Position numbers and translations under genes: made by a program
Shown: positions 24,676 to 36,231 of the stretch, one piece after another
How positions within the stretch are numbered: position 1 is the stretch's first letter
Layout of the letters: every line of letters begins with the position of its first letter
Assembly: GCF_000143415.4 (NCBI RefSeq)
Contig: NW_003314266.1
Location: 2,461,856-2,525,855, forward strand
Length of the DNA stretch: 64,000 bases
Direction of reading: 5' to 3'
Source of the DNA: Selaginella moellendorffii
Lineage: Eukaryota; Streptophyta; Lycopodiopsida; Selaginellales; Selaginellaceae
The notes under the pieces: generated by a model
What the model was told of the DNA's origin: nothing
The model's database searches: none
What the model saw: the letters and a program-made list of their open reading frames with translations, nothing else

Positions 24676-25808
24676 TGTAAGCCACAAAATTTTCCTTTCC
24701 AATTTGCCAGCTTACCTCGTCTATCCGACCAACACTGCCTTGGCTTGTGCTAAGTTCCTTTGCCAAGGTTCTCGCCTATTGTACCAGCTCTTACTTGGTT
24801 CTACTTGGTTTCAGCTACTCACTGCATGAGCAACGGAGTGTTAGCCATCCATCTACGGATTCCCAAATCTCTCCCAATCCCCCTCCCCGGGTTAGACTAG
24901 ACTTAAGGTTCGGCTACAGTCCCCGCAAGCACAAGCAACCAAGCACACCAAGCCTCCAGGTTCCTAACACCCCTTGGTATAACAAGACTTGATCATGGGA
25001 CCCTCTAAATCCCAAGCCTTGGGTGCAACACTTGCTTCGGGACGTCGGGGCGAAACACCGTGGCCTAACGGCCCGGTATGGGTACCTCTACCCCCCCACT
25101 TCCATCCCGAAGGGAAGGCCCAAACCCCTAGGAAGGGCGAGGACCAATAAACCACAAGGTACTCAAGTGGGGCACCACTCCACATGAGCCGGGAGCACTG
25201 CAGTCGGTTTCCCTTTCGGGAGTGGGAGCTGCTCTTGAACACTTCCCTGGGTGGCCCCTCCGGCACCACCCAAGCCCATGCTCACTCCCACCCAAGGCCC
25301 CTTGGCCCCAGTCTCAACCTCAAGTCAGTTTGGAAGCACCACTGGAGAGTTCCTTCAAGACTGGTTCTTGGACCTCACTATCCCTACTATACTTTTGGAA
25401 CCACCTGCACCCCCCCCCCGGGGAGACGCACGCTTTGGGTTTTCACCCCTTGACCCATATTAGTACTCGGATTTAGTCTTTGGCTCGATCTCAGACTCGA
25501 TCTCGGATCTGACTTCGGATTCGGTCTCGGACTCAATCTCAGACTCGATCTCAGACCCGATCTTGGACCCAACCTTGGACTCGACCTCGCACTCGGTCTC
25601 GGACCCGATTTCGGATCTCGGACTCCGTCTCGAACTCGGTCTTCGAGTCGGTCTCGGACTCGATTTTGGACTTTATCCCGAGCTCGGTCTTAGAGTCGGT
25701 CTTGGACTCAATTTTAGACTTGGTCCCATCTAATGAACTCTTTATCATTTTGGTCATGCTTTCGAGGCTCCTTTAGCCTACGACACCTCGGCGAGTTGGT
25801 TCCTTACA
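24676..25808 (-). repeat. Right (5') LTR of chromovirus B
   Basis: 1,133 bp, colinear with 18,308-19,452, with a shorter C run and a diverged CTCGGA array (about 25,480-25,710). LTR ends are TG...CA. The LTRs differ at many positions, mostly transitions and array indels, so insertion is not very recent. Confidence 0.85.
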
Positions 25809-26211
25809 TTGTTCTCTTTAGTTGTTTACAATCTACCACGCTTTCTTGCAAATTCACGCCCTTGTAAACAAAAGTTGAGAGCCCCACTCTCTTGACACTC
25901 TACCCCTTAGGTCGAGCCCTGCCGGAGCAAATTAGACCTGCCAGATGTCAATTAACATATAGTGTGATTTCCTTAACCAACCAACAGAGTTAAACTTGAG
26001 ACTTCTCTGATACCAAATATAAACTCTTAAATTTGAATTTCTCAGGAAGTCACTTAACCCAGTATTATTCAAACCCAAAGATACTTAACCCCAAGTATCC
26101 AAAAACCCTTAACCGATTGGAAAAAGGGATGCACTTTTATTTATGGGCCCTTTCCTTTTATATTTGAACCCCATGAATCATCTCTCAAATCATTTTCTTT
26201 GGTTGCTTATA
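25809..26211 (-). mobile_element. Rest of D miniature element: LTR end, internal region and right LTR
   Basis: 25,809-25,830 completes the left LTR; 25,831-26,017 is a non-coding internal region whose right edge reads on the minus strand TTTGGTATCAGAGAAG, a near-perfect initiator-Met primer-binding site; 26,018-26,211 is the right LTR (194 bp, TATAAACTC...GCTTATA). Two about 195-bp LTRs around an about 190-bp body fit a terminal-repeat retrotransposon in miniature (TRIM). Confidence 0.7.
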
Positions 26212-27031
26212 ATTGGTAGGATATTAATACTTTAACAACTTTGGTTTCTTAATATTATTTATTGGGATTTATTCAAATTGGTTGGAGTGATAATTAGCAT
26301 AAACAAGTATTTGTCTGCCCTTGTGACATTTATTTTATTCTGTCAATTATTGTTATAATTAGTTTTGATAGATTAGATGTTATTTCATTTGGATAATATA
26401 TTAATAGCATTCTATTTGTCTAGTCAATAATAATTTATATTTTTTGAGTTCTCTTTTAAAGTTGTTTAGCATGTTACTTGCAATTTTTAGTAGTTAAGTT
26501 TTATTATTGACTGTTATTAATGATACATTTACTATTGAATTTTGCTAAATTATTAATCCTATCCTTCCAGTTTTGGTGATCTTGGTGCCTCTTATATTAT
26601 ACTAGTTGATTGGATGATAACTTAATTACAATAGTTTTGTGTTGTAATATAAGATTTATTCACTGATAATTCATTATCTCTAAGATTATTGATCTTTGGG
26701 TTTACGCTAATATAAGTAGACTGGCTTCGACACTTCATATGCATAGTGAAAATCTTTAATCATAGAGTAGCTATTGTAGACTAGTCATATAACCTGCCTC
26801 TTCTTAATTTTATTAAAATGGTGTGATTGTGTAAACAATTCTAACTATCTATTTATAATAGTCTATCTAAACCTTATCAATAGGTTGAGTTTTTTGCTAA
26901 GAAAGGTTAGGGCTTTTAGCTTCTTTTTCTATATCACCTGAAAATAGGGACACATCTTCTTTTGTAAGTTGGGTGACACCCAAAGTAACAGGGTGGCAAA
27001 TTATATTTATTATTTCTTTGTTAGTAATTAT
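26212..27031. other. AT-rich DNA without recognised features
   Basis: No ORF, repeat or motif that I can support. Confidence 0.5.
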
Positions 27032-27841
27032 GGTATATATAATTTTCACCCTTTATCCTATAATGATTTATTATAGAATAACCATAGAGTGGAAACTTTA
27101 GCCATGTGTCTAAGGGCAATAAAGCAAAACTTAAGTTTCAAGGCCTTGGCCATTGAATAAAAGGATAAAACCAAACTCCCAAGCATGCAACTAAGGAGCA
27201 AAGGAACTAGAATACAAAAGGACTCTAACTTACAACCCAATGAGTGTTATAAAGTGATATAAGAATAGTTCTAGAGCATCTAACATCCCAATGCAAGGTC
27301 TAACACACAAAATTGAGCCATATCCTCGATATAACACGAGGATATAAATATTCTACTAGCTAGCATGGTATAGAGCTTAGAAATATAGAATGGCACTAGA
27401 TTATGAATTGGAATAGCACCATCATGTTCAAATTAATCTTTATATTCCATAAATATATCTAGACACTTTCCATAAATAACTAATGAAACTAACATATAGA
27501 GCATGATAGCAATGGTGCAGTAATTTATCATTTAGTTAGTATTGAGGGACTAAACTCAATATTATGGGGGTTCTTGTCAAGCTAATGGAAAACAAAGTAA
27601 AAAAGAATTAAAAGTCAAGTTGAATATGCTCAACAAGAAACACATAAGAATTCTTACCTTATATTCATTTAGCTAAGTACAAATGCTAAGCCTAGTTTAC
27701 TAACACTTAAATAAGATGGATTGAAAAGAGAACCAACAATACTAATCTCTTGCCGTCATAGTAGTTATGGTAGTATGGATAGAATATCCAAAAAGACTAG
27801 CCAATAAGTAATTTTCAATAGCCACAATCACACTCATAACA
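27032..27841 (-). mobile_element. Degenerate LTR of family C with internal deletions
   Basis: Words in the order of LTR-C (TTCACCCTTTATCCTAT, TTCAAGGCCTTGG, GGGACTAAACTCAATATT) from about 27,032 to a CATAACA end at 27,841. About 330 bp shorter than the intact copies. Confidence 0.65.
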
Positions 27842-29074
27842 GTGACTACCAAAAGATATTTAAGTGGTAGCACATTTGCATTAGATAAAGAGGTTGCCCC
27901 ATAACTCATTTAAGTTAATGCATTTCTCACAAAGTATAACCTTTGTCTAAGTTGTTTCCTTAGTGGTGGTTCAAACTAGAGTATGCATCAATAAGAATGT
28001 CAATCTTCCCTAAAGGAAGGAAAGTATTGCTAATGTGACTATTGATATCAAAAGCTATCTATTTACAAGTACTTTCAAATATTTTTCTCTTATTACGATA
28101 ATACTAGGAGGTTAGTACTATTTTTTCCCTTTATTAATCTTTGCCCAAGCTAATTAAGAAATTAATCTTTATATGTGAATTTAAGGAGTACAAAGATAGA
28201 ATTCCTAAATACTATTAGTGAAGTATACTTGCACTAGTTAAAGAAACTCATTCATTAACTTGCACTTGCTAGTGGTAAGAATTGAACTTGGTCTTTCAAT
28301 ACTTGTGACATGATAGCTTATTGTATCTGCCAAGACACTTTCACTATCATTCCCAAAGTGTTAGTCCCATTTAGTTCCAATGGCTATTTATGGAAAGTGT
28401 TTAGATTTGCTAATTAGGCATATCGATAGAATGTAGAGATTGTCTTGAACATACAATGGTGTTAATTCCTATCTTTAGATTCACAATCTAGCACTATTTT
28501 ATATTTAGTAAATTTTTGTATTTGTCTTAAAGACTAACTCCTCAGATGGGGTGAAAGCCCAAAATATAATAAGGGTTGGGGTGGGGGGTAGACTCTAAAT
28601 ATATAGTAAGGATAGTGGGTATATCGAATATGACTTACCTCCCCTTTGCATATCTGTCCTTATTCAATGTCTAGTTTAAGTTTAAGCCCAAGCTCTATAC
28701 CATACTAATAGGTGAAGTATTCAAGCCACTAATATGTTGAAATTGCACCAAATTTTGTTTAGCTCTATTTTGCATACTGGTCCTAGCATTAAGATGTTGG
28801 ATGCTCTAAAGCTCTATTCCAATGTCACTCCATATTCCTCTCCCTTCACTCTTTGGGGTATATGTTTGGAAGTTGTTACATACTTTGGTTCTTTCATTCT
28901 TTGGTTGTATACTTGGGAATTTGGCTTTATCCCTTCATTCAATAGCACAGACCTTTGAAATTCATGTTCCACTCCAGTGCTTTTGGCCCACATGTTCAAC
29001 AGTTAAGGTTCCACTCCGTGGTTATCCAATAATAAATCACCGTAAGGTAAAGGATAAATACTATATACGCTATA
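27842..29074 (+). mobile_element. 3' end of an inverted family-C element with its LTR
   Basis: 27,845-28,020 is the reverse complement of the C2 internal edge at 5,640-5,790, and about 28,026-29,074 is an LTR-C in the opposite orientation to all other C copies. It therefore forms a head-on inverted pair with 27,032-27,841. ORFs at 28,734-29,103 are LTR sequence. Confidence 0.65.
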
Positions 29075-29129
29075 ATACCAAACATGGGAAAAACTTAATA
29101 TAGACCTTAAGAAGGTTTAACTGATCTAG

Positions 29130-30475
29130 AAATGGGAGTAACCATTGAATATACACAAATTAAGAGCATTCCTAGGGTTATATAAATATTATTGAAAGTT
29201 CATCAAACATTATTTAAGAGTTATTTTGCCCTTGTTGGACCAAACAAAAAAAGGAAGATGGTCTTTCCAAGATAAAACTCTATATACTAATGCAAAGCTC
29301 AATTATATGTATCTTTATGATATATTTATGATTTTGTGGTGTAAATTCTCCATAAAATAATTTGGTTTGGCCTCTGTTTTTCCACTTAAAGAATTAATTT
29401 TTAAAAATTAAGGAATGTCCCTAAGTTATGTTCCTATGCACGTTGAAGGTAAGCTAATTGGCATGGGTTTAGTTAGGTCAACCAAGGGTAGAGAGCTACA
29501 TTGCAATGTCAATAATAACCTGTTGAGTTTAATATAACTTATATATATGTTCCTAATATCTGTTAGGGATTAATACAAAAATAGAGCATGTAACCTATAA
29601 ACATCACTTAGTTAGAAATTACACTTCTAGAAGAAGAGGTAGAGGGCATTGTCTCCTAGTTATATTCAATTCCATGTCTCATGTTCTTGCTTAACTTGAG
29701 GATGCACTCTAAGGGTCTCCATTGCACTTGATGCCCACTTGACTTTCTAATCCATAGTATATGGAAGTTAGATTCCAAACCCAACTCTCTAGTATCCAAG
29801 AAATACTACAAAGGGTTCCAAAAGTATAGTATAGATAGTGAAGTTAAAAACTTAGTTTTAAAGAAACTCTTTAAAGGTGTTTTAGAACTATGTTAGAGTT
29901 GAATAAAAGAAGCCCCTTAAAAAGTGATCAAAAGTAACTCCCACTTTTAAAAGGAAATTTGACTACAATGCTCCCTAACATAAGGGGACTTAAGTATCAT
30001 AAGGTTTATTAGTCCTTGACTAAGACCTTTCTTTTGGGATAGAGTTGGGGAGTTGAGGTATTCATATTATGTTATTAATCTATAATATTTCCCCCAAAAG
30101 TTTTAAATTAAGAAATGCATCCAAGACTTGGGATTTAAAGGGTCTTATAAACAAGTTTTGTTATACCAATAATAATCTAGAAGTTTAGTGTGTTTAGATA
30201 AGCAAACATAACATCCTATTTATGCTTGTTAGGAGTGTAGCTGAATATTAAATTCAATCTAACCTGGAGAGGAGGATTACAAAAGAGAGTTTGGAATGTG
30301 TGAAAAGATGGTTAACACCCTATTGCTTGTATAATGAGTAATTAAAATTAAGTAAAACTATATAGAAGTTGGTACAATAAGCATGGATTTAATTAGGGAA
30401 TTTAGTTAAGGCCAAAGCAAAAGTGGTAGGATAAGTGAGGTAAGTTAGCAAATTGGAAAATGAAAATTTATCACA
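29130..30475 (+). mobile_element. Decayed, internally deleted family-B fragment, plus orientation
   Basis: 29,163-29,275 reads, with a stop, as the RT connection motif LRAFLGLYKYY...KFIKHYLRV also found in element B (22,022 region). 29,440-29,500 matches the B 3' untranslated words (AAGGTAAGCTAATTGGCATG). 30,400-30,475 matches the LTR-B start in reverse. The intervening DNA is too decayed to place. Confidence 0.6.
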
Positions 30476-31875
30476 TACAATACTTGCTAAATGATCTTGG
30501 TCTCAAACTTTGCTCAAAGCTGCAATAATTAAAACAACATAGGGACCTTATACACTACATTAAGTGCATTATAACTCTAAATTTGAGTGATAAAGATGCC
30601 AAAAGTTATTTCTTAGAAAGTTTAAATTTAATTTCTCATAATGAGATTTTAATATTTAACCCAAAGATATATTTGGAGTATAAGGAGGTAGTATAACAAG
30701 TTGTCTTCAATCACTCACTCATGAAATAATATCAATCACCATATATTGGTACTTCATATAAGAATAAGAACTCTAAGAATAAACGAAGTGAACAAAAATA
30801 GAACTCAAAGCCTTATCTATAACAACCTCTTCATCAAAATATAGAATCTTAACTTAATTTGTGATTAATCACTATTGCCATTTGAGATTGCATTTTGCCA
30901 AGAGAACCTTTCACATAGTCCTTCCTTTAGAGCCACAAAGTTTTGGTTTAAGGTATAGAATTCCTTACATCCTTCATAGTGTATATTCTTCTCGTTTCCT
31001 TGCTATGGCATTGGATTTATGTAATACTCAAAAACACTCATAAAAAACTAAAGTAATTTTGTTTTTGATACCAATTGTAAGCACTTGGTTGCCACAAAGG
31101 GCCCTTCATCTCCCAACCCCCTGATCCACTCTGGTCCACTACTCACCAGCCATGAGCTAACCTTATTTAGATTATGGATAAAAGTGACCTATTAATTCTA
31201 CTTCTGCAATGATACTTAGATTATTATAATTTGCCAAGATAAAGGGTCATGTAAAAAATAACAGAAATCTTATCTTGGGTATTGTAGCACTATTGGCTTC
31301 ATAGGCTTAGCCTTACTCTAGCTAGGACCTCATGAAGAAGGTGCATGCTTTGAGGAGCTGCCACTATAATTTTTACACTATAGAGAGTAAAGATCTTGCA
31401 ATACAATGGCTGTCATAACAATTTACTATATAAATAATAAAAGAAATGTTGAATACAACTTTATAGTTATTTAGATAAATGCTTAAGCAAACCTATAATA
31501 GATATACTAAGAAAATACTTGGATATTCCAGCATATTCTACCATCTAACATTTGATATTCATTTTGATTATCTTGTGTTTAAATATTATAATCTATAAAG
31601 TTTTCTAAACACTTCTAAGTATATTCTAACTTAGATTCTACCATTTAACTGTTAATATAAAATAAATTAGTCTTGTATTTATAAATTATAAACATGTTTA
31701 TAGTTTATAAACTCTTTTAAACATAAATGCTTGATCACACCCATGATACAGTAATAGCACACTATGTGAGCTCCTCTTCTTTGGATAAGGATCATCAATA
31801 GTTGTTGCTCTAAGGTAATGTTCTCTTTTTTTTGGAGGGCACTGACATTTAATTATTTCAGTCAAATGGCACTTT
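30476..31875. other. AT-rich DNA without recognised features
   Basis: Only short chance ORFs (for example 30,861-31,043). Nothing else I can support. Confidence 0.5.
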
Positions 31876-31902
31876 AAGCTCTATTTCATTAAAGTGGGAT
31901 TT
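31876..31902 (+). repeat. Left terminal inverted repeat of T
   Basis: 27-bp arm followed by a second AATGGGACT word (31,912-31,920) resembling the AAAGTGGGA core, perhaps a second protein-binding site. Confidence 0.6.
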
Positions 31903-32291
31903 ATTCAGTAAAATGGGACTAGGTACAAATTTTCAAGTATTTGAAAATGACGTGAAATTATATGTTTTTTGTCCAGGGGCTAGACATATCTGGGGCATGG
32001 TGACTAGCGCGGTGACTTTGTGTCCAGACTGAGTCCATCTGGTTGTATAGTAAATCTCATTGTCAAGGTGAAAAAGCCAAATCTGAAGCTAAAGAAGAGC
32101 GATGGCATGCGCGCACACACTATTTGTTTGTTCATTGAGCGTGTGGTGAGCTTTCCAAGATGAACGTCATTCCTAACCCTACAATCTGACGGCCAACATA
32201 TTCACTGGGATGGCATGGGGCCCCACACGATACTGCAAGCCTTTGCTCCTCCTCCAGCTGAACCCTGTATGGGGTTCGATCGACAAGGGCC

Positions 32292-33718
32292 TTATGCAAT
32301 CAGCTTAGTCTGCGCACTTTGCAGAGACCTTAAGTGTTTTGCTAGGGACGCAATCATCATGTTTGCACCCCCACCACCCCATAGAGGTACAAAGAAGTTC
32401 CCATAGTTCTGGGCACCATGCCCATGAGCGATTATGCCAAACAGAGACACAGGCAGCTGCATGGATGAAGAGATTGCCTTGGGGGCAGGATTGAGTCGAG
32501 ATAAGCATGTCTTTTTCTGGTCCATTTTGTCGTGGATGATGCAGAGGTAAGAGTCAGGTCTCTCCATGGAGAAAATCCTGTTATGATAATATGCAATCCT
32601 GCAGCTTCTCTGCTCGATGTTGTGGTCGAGCCGCCTTCTAACCAACGTCTCTCGCTCTTGAGCGATGCAAGAATTCTTCGACAAAGCCATTTTGATAGCA
32701 GTGCACTCGTCACACTTTGAAAAGCTGGAGTACTTTCCTATACTCACATCCCTGAACCTGTTGCTCCACAATCTACTAAATCTAGATTGGCTCAGCTTCC
32801 TGTAGCCATTACTCTGGAGTTCCCGATTCACATCTTCCAATATGGCCCCCTTGGTATACATGGAAGGGAGAACTCGTTGGGTGTCTCGAGTTCCATCTTC
32901 CAAGAGGCGGGTTTTATGTGGTTGCTGCTCGCTACATGTCTCGACAAACCTCTTGAAGATTGCCTCTCCATATACAACATGACCCTTGGTTTTGTGAGTA
33001 CCGTTGTTCCCATGGACTGCCTGTTGAACCCTTTGTTCCTCGAACTCAGTTTTGATTCTGTAGAATGTGGTTCGAGGGACTCTATAAATGATTCTCCATG
33101 CCTTCATGCAGACCAAACCCCTCTGGAAGACCATGCCCCCCACCTGATGTTCTGAAGCATCAACAGATGACCGTAATGCCTCATACACAAAATTGTGAGC
33201 TGCCTTCCAGGACAATGTCTTGTATCTTGCTCTCTCCTCTTCAATAGCATCCCAATCAGCATGTTGACAGCACCTCCTCTTGCAACAAGCAACTGTCGAG
33301 ACCATTCGAACCTCCATCGCCATTTTCTGCCTTTTCGGTTCGTTGCTCAGATCCCTTTGGCTGCGCTTTAGGAAGGTGTACTTTCTTTTCCCATGAAGAG
33401 ATGTTCTGTCATCAGTTGTAGTGGTGTTTGATTGTGAATCCTTCACATTCTCAAACACTAAGTGCCTCAATTTCCACCGCACAATGCTTCCAATAGTCAG
33501 ACTGTTTTCTTCTGTGTCAACAATCTCTAAAATCGCACTCCAATATCATCCCGGCCCAATTCTTGATTAGCAACCGCATCTCTTGGATCGACAACTATGG
33601 CTAAGCCCTCAGCTACCACCTCCCCCTCGGGGTTGTTTAGAAACACCTTTGCCTGAATCCATGTAGCACGGTTCTTAAGATCCACGGAGGGAACATGCGT
33701 CGCACTTGCGGAGGCCAT
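32292..33718 (-). pseudogene. Transposase-like gene of T, frameshifted and probably C-terminally truncated
   Basis: ATG at 33,718 opens 63 codons; one nt out of frame from about 33,530 the reading continues for over 400 codons to a stop at 32,292. The C-terminal half has a CxxC pair (KCDECTAIK), an H/R-rich helix, and YLCIIHDKMDQKKT followed by GIIAHGHG, the layout of RNase H-fold DDE transposases with Asp in IIHDKMD as the likely first catalytic residue. The second acidic residue and the conserved tail I would expect are missing: the frame ends at LQSAQTKLIA. I do not recognise the exact family. A basic stretch (LKRSQRDLSNEPKRQK) could be a nuclear localisation signal. Confidence 0.5.
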
Positions 33719-33742
33719 TCTGAAAGTGCAGAAAAGAAGTTA

Positions 33743-34215
33743 AGACCATACAAAAAATGATTGGAGAATGGCTTAAATCATAACATACCAAACAACCTCA
33801 ATAGCATGAGGCCACATGCCATTATTCAAACATGCTATTGACACCCACGTGAAATTTCGCATTCACAAAATTGGCATGAGCCCTCATGCCATTAGTGGTA
33901 CCACTAATGGCATGAGGCCTCATGCTATCTTTGGCCCCTGCTAGCCTGTTGCTATATTCCTTTTGCCTTGCTGCAACTGTATATATTTTTGTGTGCGTGA
34001 CTAGTCACCCATACAAAAATATATACAGTTCAAAAGGAATATGGCAATAGGCTAGCAGGGGCCAAAGACCATACAAAAAATGATTGGAGAATGGCTTAAA
34101 TCATAACATACCAAACAACCTCAATAGCATGAGGCCACATGCCATTATTCAAACATGCTAGTGACACCCACGTGAAATTTCGCATTCACAAAATTGGCAT
34201 GAGGCCTCATGCCAT
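33743..34215. repeat. Direct 150-bp duplication flanking a large hairpin
   Basis: 33,743-33,892 and 34,066-34,215 are near-identical direct repeats (a few mismatches), each containing two palindromic units. Between them 33,929-34,067 is an inverted repeat with arms of about 55-65 bp (outer CTTTGGCCCCTGCTAGCC / GGCTAGCAGGGGCCAAAG) around a GACTAGTC centre. It lies upstream of the transposase-like gene. Confidence 0.85.
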
Positions 34216-34319
34216 CTTGATAAACACATAGCAACAGGTAGGTAAAGAAACTATTGGCAATATGCTAGTGATGAACTTGCAAGCCCCAAGATGGCATGAG
34301 CCCTCATACCATTAGTGGT

Positions 34320-34490
34320 ACCATAGCGCCGCTCGCACCACCACAACTGCTCGTAGCGCCACTCGCACAAATTGCCACTCGCATAAACTGCCGCTCGCAA
34401 TGGCGCTCGCAATGCCGCAACCGCTCATAGACGCATAAACCACAGCTCACAACGCCGCTTACACAAGCAGCGCTCACTACGCTCAGCGGA
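34320..34490. repeat. CGCTCGCA-type motif cluster, left
   Basis: About ten irregularly spaced copies of CGCTCGCA and near forms (CACTCGCA, CGCTCACA). A similar cluster lies at 35,875-36,010. Low-complexity ORFs here are not credible. Confidence 0.6.
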
Positions 34491-35189
34491 ACCAAGAACA
34501 TGGCGCACAAAAATGATAGACCTAGGAATGAGTTCGAGAATTCAAAAATAACACACACTTGAACGTCACATCAAATCCTCTGACAAACCAGATCTTATGA
34601 TTCCTTTGACAAATTTCAAACTGAGTAGCTTCTAGATTTTGCTGTCGGACGTTGAACTTTGTCACATCATGTCCTTGCCTCAATCCAGCTGTGCCATGTC
34701 AGTGATTCGAACTTTGCCATGCCATGTCAGTGATCCGCGCCAAGATTATTCGCCGCGTAAAGGAATAATTATGCTGTGTGTGTACGTCCATTTATGGCAA
34801 TATAAGCCACACGCTATTCAAAGAATAATGTTAGTCGAGCATTTTTTGGTGCATTTTTGGGTTCAAAATTGCATGAGCCCACATAAAGTTTACCTGTACC
34901 AAAAATAAAAACAGCTTTATTTACTTGGGAATTTAAGTGGTTGAGGCATTTTTAAACTTACAAACACATGCCCTACTTACATTCCTTTGGTTGCTTAAAA
35001 TTCAAAAATATTATAAACCTTTCTTTTTGCATTTTCAATGTTTTCCTAGTAATCTATTTGCATCCCGTCATATTTATAGCTAGCTTTCGTTTGTCCCCTT
35101 CACTAGCCTGAGATACATCTGCTCGGCATCTGCCTCTTACAGCATTTGCCCAGAAAGGGCATCTTTCTTCACGCAGCATTTGCCACATA

Positions 35190-35207
35190 TTTAGGGTTTA
35201 GGGTTTA
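35190..35207 (+). repeat. Short telomere-type repeat
   Basis: TTTAGGGTTTAGGGTTTA, about 2.6 units of the plant telomere repeat; too short for a telomere, and equal to a telo-box in some plant promoters. It lies in the intergenic part of T. Confidence 0.6.
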
Positions 35208-35874
35208 GCAATTCAGTAGCTTGATAAACATGCAAATATAGAACTTGATGCAAAATCCTTTGATATGTCACAATGCCCCTAGGACCATAAACACATTTCA
35301 ATAGAGAGGGTCCTTTCATTTCATAACTCCTTACGTAGATCTTGGTGAAACCAAAGTTAGTGAAGTTAGTTTTTTGTGATCCCGCATTTGATTGTGATGT
35401 CCCTTTGCAGTGTCGATGGAAAGGTCAATGCACACCAAACTGTAGAATCTTGGAGCAAAATAACGGTCGGATCTATGGCAAATGCCCCTGAAACATTGTA
35501 AGGCTCGTGTGGTCTCATGTGGTGTCCGATCGAGATGCTTCTTTGCAGGGTCATCAAGAAGGACATTGTATACCATTCTTTATTTAGCTGAACATCTGGC
35601 ATTTTTGGAAATACAAGATGCTTTGGAATATCCAATCATGCATGGTATAAATATAGCGAGGGTATTAAATGATATCCCAATCATGATCTTTCTTTTGGAT
35701 TTCGCGTGCATGCAGTCCGAAGAATGATGACGTTGCAGATTTCTTTTGGATTTCACGTGCATGCATGCGCGCAGCAATCCAGAAATTAATGGTGGCGCCC
35801 AAGTCCGAGGAATGATGACGTTGCGGGATTAGTGACATTTCGCGCGTGTGAGGTTAGGTTTTGCATTTTGCTTC

Positions 35875-36010
35875 GTACTCGCGCTCGCATTGCGCTCCCA
35901 CTCGCGATCACGCTCACATTTGCGCTAATCTACCTTCTCTACAGGTTTCTCGTGTGCATCGGCGTCCACTCGCGCTTGCATCACACTCACGCTCGCATCG
36001 CGCTCGTGTG
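35875..36010. repeat. CGCTCGCA-type motif cluster, right
   Basis: Same octamer family and orientation as at 34,320-34,490, in the presumed promoter/5' leader of the rightward T gene. Confidence 0.55.
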
Positions 36011-36231
36011 CATCGGCGTCCACTTCAAGACACACCCAGTTTGTAACTTCGCCGCCAACTCCGCCGCCCACTCCGCCACCCACACGCAGCCCACTTGGCG
36101 TCCCGGGAGATTTCAGCGCCACTCTCCAACTGTAAGTGGCAGAGTAGCCTTGCTGCTACGATCCGCTGCACACACAGTGCACATTCGCCAGCGAGTCCGG
36201 CCTCGATTGTCACGCCTCCATTCGGCTTCAA

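Larger units (their letters stand above)
18308..25808 (-). mobile_element. Chromovirus B: complete Ty3/gypsy element with target duplication
   Basis: 7.5 kb with 1,145- and 1,133-bp LTRs (TGTAAGCC...GTTCCTTACA) and a perfect 5-bp target duplication TTGTT (18,303-18,307 and 25,809-25,813). Minus-strand sense: 5' LTR, PBS, gag with zinc knuckle, protease, RT, RNase H, integrase with a GT-AG insertion, chromodomain, polypurine tract (about 19,453-19,465), 3' LTR. Several frameshifts and stops mean it is not autonomous as read. Confidence 0.9.

Noticed and set aside
35190-35207. Telomere or fusion site
   Set aside because: Only about 2.6 repeat units.
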